Assembly (NCBI GenBank): GCA_010024525.1
Contig: RGGS01000036.1
Coordinates: 1-8,851 of the forward strand
DNA length: 8,851 nucleotides
Direction: 5' to 3'
Origin: Verrucomicrobiota bacterium
Lineage (GTDB): Bacteria > Verrucomicrobiota > Verrucomicrobiia > Methylacidiphilales > Verrucolacustridaceae
Made by a program: the position numbers and the translations under genes. Below are positions 7,274-8,851 of this stretch, piece by piece. Within the stretch, counting starts at the first letter, position 1. Each line of letters starts with the position of its first letter. The notes below the pieces were generated by a model, which worked only from the letters and a program-made list of their open reading frames with translations, did no database searches and had not been told where the DNA came from.

Positions 7274-7400
7274 CTAATTAAACGTTAGCACATTAAAAAG
7301 AAAATTCCTCTGATATTTATAAATTTAAAGTTCTTGTAATCAGTTACTTATAAATATCATACACGACAAACCCCCTCTAATATCACTTTAGGGTAATCAA
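7274..7400 (-). promoter_or_regulatory. AT-rich leader of the giant gene (promoter probable)
   Basis: This spacer between the sdhB end and the giant gene is strikingly AT-rich compared with everything around it, as expected of a promoter region. On the minus strand, TTACAA at 7341-7336 and ATATCA at 7318-7313 stand 17 bases apart, but neither is a good match to the sigma-70 consensus, so no promoter is called firmly. No Shine-Dalgarno precedes the ATG at 7273. Confidence 0.4.
7311..7359. repeat. Perfect 12-bp inverted repeat upstream of the giant gene
   Basis: TGATATTTATAA (7311-7322) is matched exactly by its reverse complement TTATAAATATCA (7348-7359), with a 25-base interval. Inside the interval, next to the right arm, is a second small inverted repeat, GTAA-TCAG-TTAC (7336-7347). 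A partial third arm, TAATATCA, lies at 7378-7385. It could be a paired operator for a dimeric regulator or an mRNA leader hairpin. Chance matches are more likely in AT-rich DNA, so the function is uncertain. Confidence 0.5.
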
Positions 7401-7425
7401 GCCGGGCTTAAGCCCGGCCTCCCTA
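7389..7425 (-). terminator. GC-rich hairpin at the end of sdhB
   Basis: An exact 18-base palindrome, GCCGGGCTTAAGCCCGGC (7401-7418), forms a 7-bp GC-rich stem with a TTAA loop. It is flanked by TAGGG (7389-7393) and CCCTA (7421-7425), which can add an outer stem across an asymmetric internal loop. The sdhB stop codon lies inside the outer arm. After the stem, in the sdhB direction, comes only TTGATTA, a poor T-tract. Best read as the transcription end of the sdh operon or an mRNA-stabilising hairpin. Confidence 0.55.
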
Positions 7426-8169
7426 CATCTTTTTGGCGGCGGAAACGGCGTAATCCCGGTTCATTCGGGCAATCCAATCGGCGGAAATCTCTTTGGGGCA
7501 GACCGCTTCACAGGCGTACTGGTTCGAACAGTTTCCAAAACCAGCCGCATCCATCGCCTCCACCATCTTCCGCACCCGCTCCGCCCGCTCCGGTTGACCT
7601 TGGGGCAACATCCCTAAGTGGGAGACCTTGGCGGCGGCAAAAAGCATAGCCGACCCGTTTCGGCATGCCGCCACACAGGCCCCGCAACCGATGCAGTGCG
7701 CGGCATCAAAAGCCTTTTCCGCGTCGTCCTTACCGATGGGCATGGCGTTCGCATCCGGCGCCTGCCCGGTGTTCACCGAAATAAATCCCCCCGCCTGGAT
7801 CACCCGGTCAAATGCCGAACGGTCGGTCACGAGATCCTTGAGCACTGGGAAAGCTTTGGCTCGCCAAGGCTCCACCGTCAGCGTCTCCCCGTCCTTGAAC
7901 GAGCGGAGATAGACCTGGCAGGTCGTGGCCCCCTTATTGGGACCGTGTGGCTCGCCATTGATCGCCATGGCGCAGGAGCCACAGATTCCCTCCCGACAAT
8001 CGTGATCGAAGGCAATCGGCTCTTTGCCGTCCTTGGTCAACCGATCGTTGACCACATCCAACATTTCCAAAAAGGACATGTCGGGATTCAAACCATCCGC
8101 CTCGTAAGATTCAAAATGTCCCCCACTCTCCCTGGATTTCTGCCGCCAAACCCGGAGATGCAGTTTCAT
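7423..8169 (-). CDS. sdhB: Succinate dehydrogenase / fumarate reductase iron-sulfur subunit
   Basis: Carries electrons from the SdhA flavin through three Fe-S clusters to the membrane cytochrome subunit; works in the TCA cycle and respiratory chain on the cytoplasmic face of the membrane. The 248 residues are a usual length for this class. [2Fe-2S] ligands: C58, C63, C66 (CREGICGSC) and C84. [4Fe-4S]: C159, C162, C165 (CIGCGAC) and C224, in the CP pair. [3Fe-4S]: C169, C214, C220. All are present. The start is well supported: ATG overlaps the sdhA stop as ATGA, and GAGGAG lies six bases upstream. It appears to be the last gene of the operon, ended by the hairpin immediately downstream. Sequence type is that of Bacteroidetes, Chlamydiae and Verrucomicrobia enzymes, which normally have a single di-heme SdhC. 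Direction of catalysis (oxidase or reductase) cannot be told from this subunit. Confidence 0.95.
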   Translation of the reverse strand: MKLHLRVWRQKSRESGGHFESYEADGLNPDMSFLEMLDVVNDRLTKDGKEPIAFDHDCREGICGSCAMAINGEPHGPNKGATTCQVYLRSFKDGETLTVEPWRAKAFPVLKDLVTDRSAFDRVIQAGGFISVNTGQAPDANAMPIGKDDAEKAFDAAHCIGCGACVAACRNGSAMLFAAAKVSHLGMLPQGQPERAERVRKMVEAMDAAGFGNCSNQYACEAVCPKEISADWIARMNRDYAVSAAKKM

Positions 8170-8851
8170 TTGTAGCTCCTCGTCGCCAACTGCACTTCTT
8201 CATAGGACAGCGGTTCGGTGTATCGTACCTCGGCCTTCCCCTCCCCCTGATATTCCCAAGCTGAGACATGGGAAAATTCCTTGTCGCGACGGGCACACTC
8301 CCCGTCCGGGGTCTGATGCTCCTCCCGAAAATGGCAACCACAAGACTCGTCCCGCTCCAGCGCATCGCGACACATCAATTCGCCCAACTCCAAAAAGTCA
8401 GACACGCGCCCCGCTTTTTCCAACGATTGGTTCAGATCCTCCCCCGAACCCGGAACATTCACGTTTTCCCAAAACTCTTTCCTAAGGCCACGCACCGCCT
8501 CAATTCCCTCCTCCAAACCTTTTTTAGTCCGACTCATCCCGCAATGGTCCCAGAGAATCTTTCCCAAACGCCGGTGAAAATCACTCACCGGCTTGCTTCC
8601 TTTGATTCCGAGCAGCTTTTTGGTCCGCGCCTGCACCGCCTCCGTGGCTTCCCAGAAAGCTTCCGTCTCAGAGGCTTTTTTCGCCCCACCCGGCTTCTGT
8701 TGAGACAGATAGTCGCCAATGGTGTAAGGCAAAACAAAATATCCGTCCGCCAACCCCTGCATCAGGGCGCTCGCCCCAAGTCGGTTAGCCCCGTGATCCG
8801 AAAAGTTCGCCTCTCCCAGCACAAACAACCCCGGAACGTTGCTCATGAGAT
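8166..8851 (-). CDS. sdhA: Succinate dehydrogenase / fumarate reductase flavoprotein subunit (C-terminal part)
   Basis: Catalytic subunit with covalent FAD that oxidises succinate to fumarate, or the reverse. Only the last ~228 residues are in the window; a full protein is ~640, so about 410 residues lie beyond the right edge, and the methionine at 8846 is internal, not the start. Seen: VPGLFVLGEANFSDHGANRLGAS, containing the conserved HGANRLG flavin/substrate motif with its arginine, followed by a helical C-terminal domain and the late ESCGCHFREEHQT segment, ending in EPLSYEEVQLATRSYK. This ending is typical of the Bacteroidetes/Chlamydiae/Verrucomicrobia type and unlike E. coli SdhA. It overlaps sdhB by four bases. 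Family gene order is usually sdhC-sdhA-sdhB, so sdhC should be just upstream, outside the window. Confidence 0.94.
   Translation of the reverse strand, partial: LMSNVPGLFVLGEANFSDHGANRLGASALMQGLADGYFVLPYTIGDYLSQQKPGGAKKASETEAFWEATEAVQARTKKLLGIKGSKPVSDFHRRLGKILWDHCGMSRTKKGLEEGIEAVRGLRKEFWENVNVPGSGEDLNQSLEKAGRVSDFLELGELMCRDALERDESCGCHFREEHQTPDGECARRDKEFSHVSAWEYQGEGKAEVRYTEPLSYEEVQLATRSYK
8176..8181 (-). promoter_or_regulatory. Ribosome binding site of sdhB
   Basis: GAGGAG on the minus strand, six bases before the sdhB ATG, inside the last codons of sdhA. It fixes the start at 8169 and suggests translational coupling with sdhA. It is the clearest Shine-Dalgarno in the window. Confidence 0.8.

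Noticed and set aside
7618..8175. A 185-codon plus-strand frame opposite sdhB
   Set aside because: Shadow of sdhB, which has all its cluster cysteines and a good ribosome binding site.
8166..8846. sdhA starting at the ATG at 8846
   Set aside because: The frame continues upstream and the motif that follows belongs to the middle of SdhA; the FAD-binding N-terminal part must lie outside the window.

Overview
The window looks like a chromosomal segment of a Verrucomicrobiota (PVC group) bacterium with moderately high GC. No marker gene is present, so this placement is an inference. It rests on three things: the SdhA/SdhB type shared with Bacteroidetes, Chlamydiae and Verrucomicrobia; a giant Ig-like exoprotein ending in a DPDGDG-type calcium motif followed by a C-terminal domain common in verrucomicrobial secreted proteins; and the weak Shine-Dalgarno signals.

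Layout from left to right. (1) 36-692, plus strand: nth, endonuclease III, with catalytic Lys and Asp and all four Fe-S cysteines. Its frame is open to the left window edge. (2) 749-7273, minus strand, convergent with nth: one 2174-residue gene that fills about three quarters of the window. It has a signal peptide, an intact DNA/RNA non-specific endonuclease domain (DRGH family), an IPT/TIG domain, seven copies of a ~105-residue beta-rich repeat in blocks of two and five, a jelly-roll-like domain, three putative-Ig (He_PIG-like) domains, a lamin-tail-like domain, two DUF5011-like Ig domains, one further Ig-like domain, and a thrombospondin-3-like calcium motif with a C-terminal domain. (3) 7274-7422: an AT-rich spacer with a perfect 12-bp inverted repeat and, against sdhB, a GC-rich hairpin resembling a terminator. 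(4) 7423-8169 and 8166-8851, minus strand: sdhB, and the C-terminal third of sdhA, overlapping by ATGA. These are the iron-sulfur and flavoprotein subunits of succinate dehydrogenase / fumarate reductase; the usual sdhC would lie beyond the right edge.

The genes do not form one pathway. nth (base excision repair) and sdhAB (respiration, TCA cycle) are housekeeping genes. The giant gene between them is the accessory element: most probably an exported nuclease carried on a long adhesive or spacer stalk, for degrading or scavenging extracellular nucleic acid. I see no CRISPR array, tRNA, rRNA, insertion sequence or phage gene. The candidate for something little described is the architecture of the giant nuclease, together with the inverted repeat in front of it.
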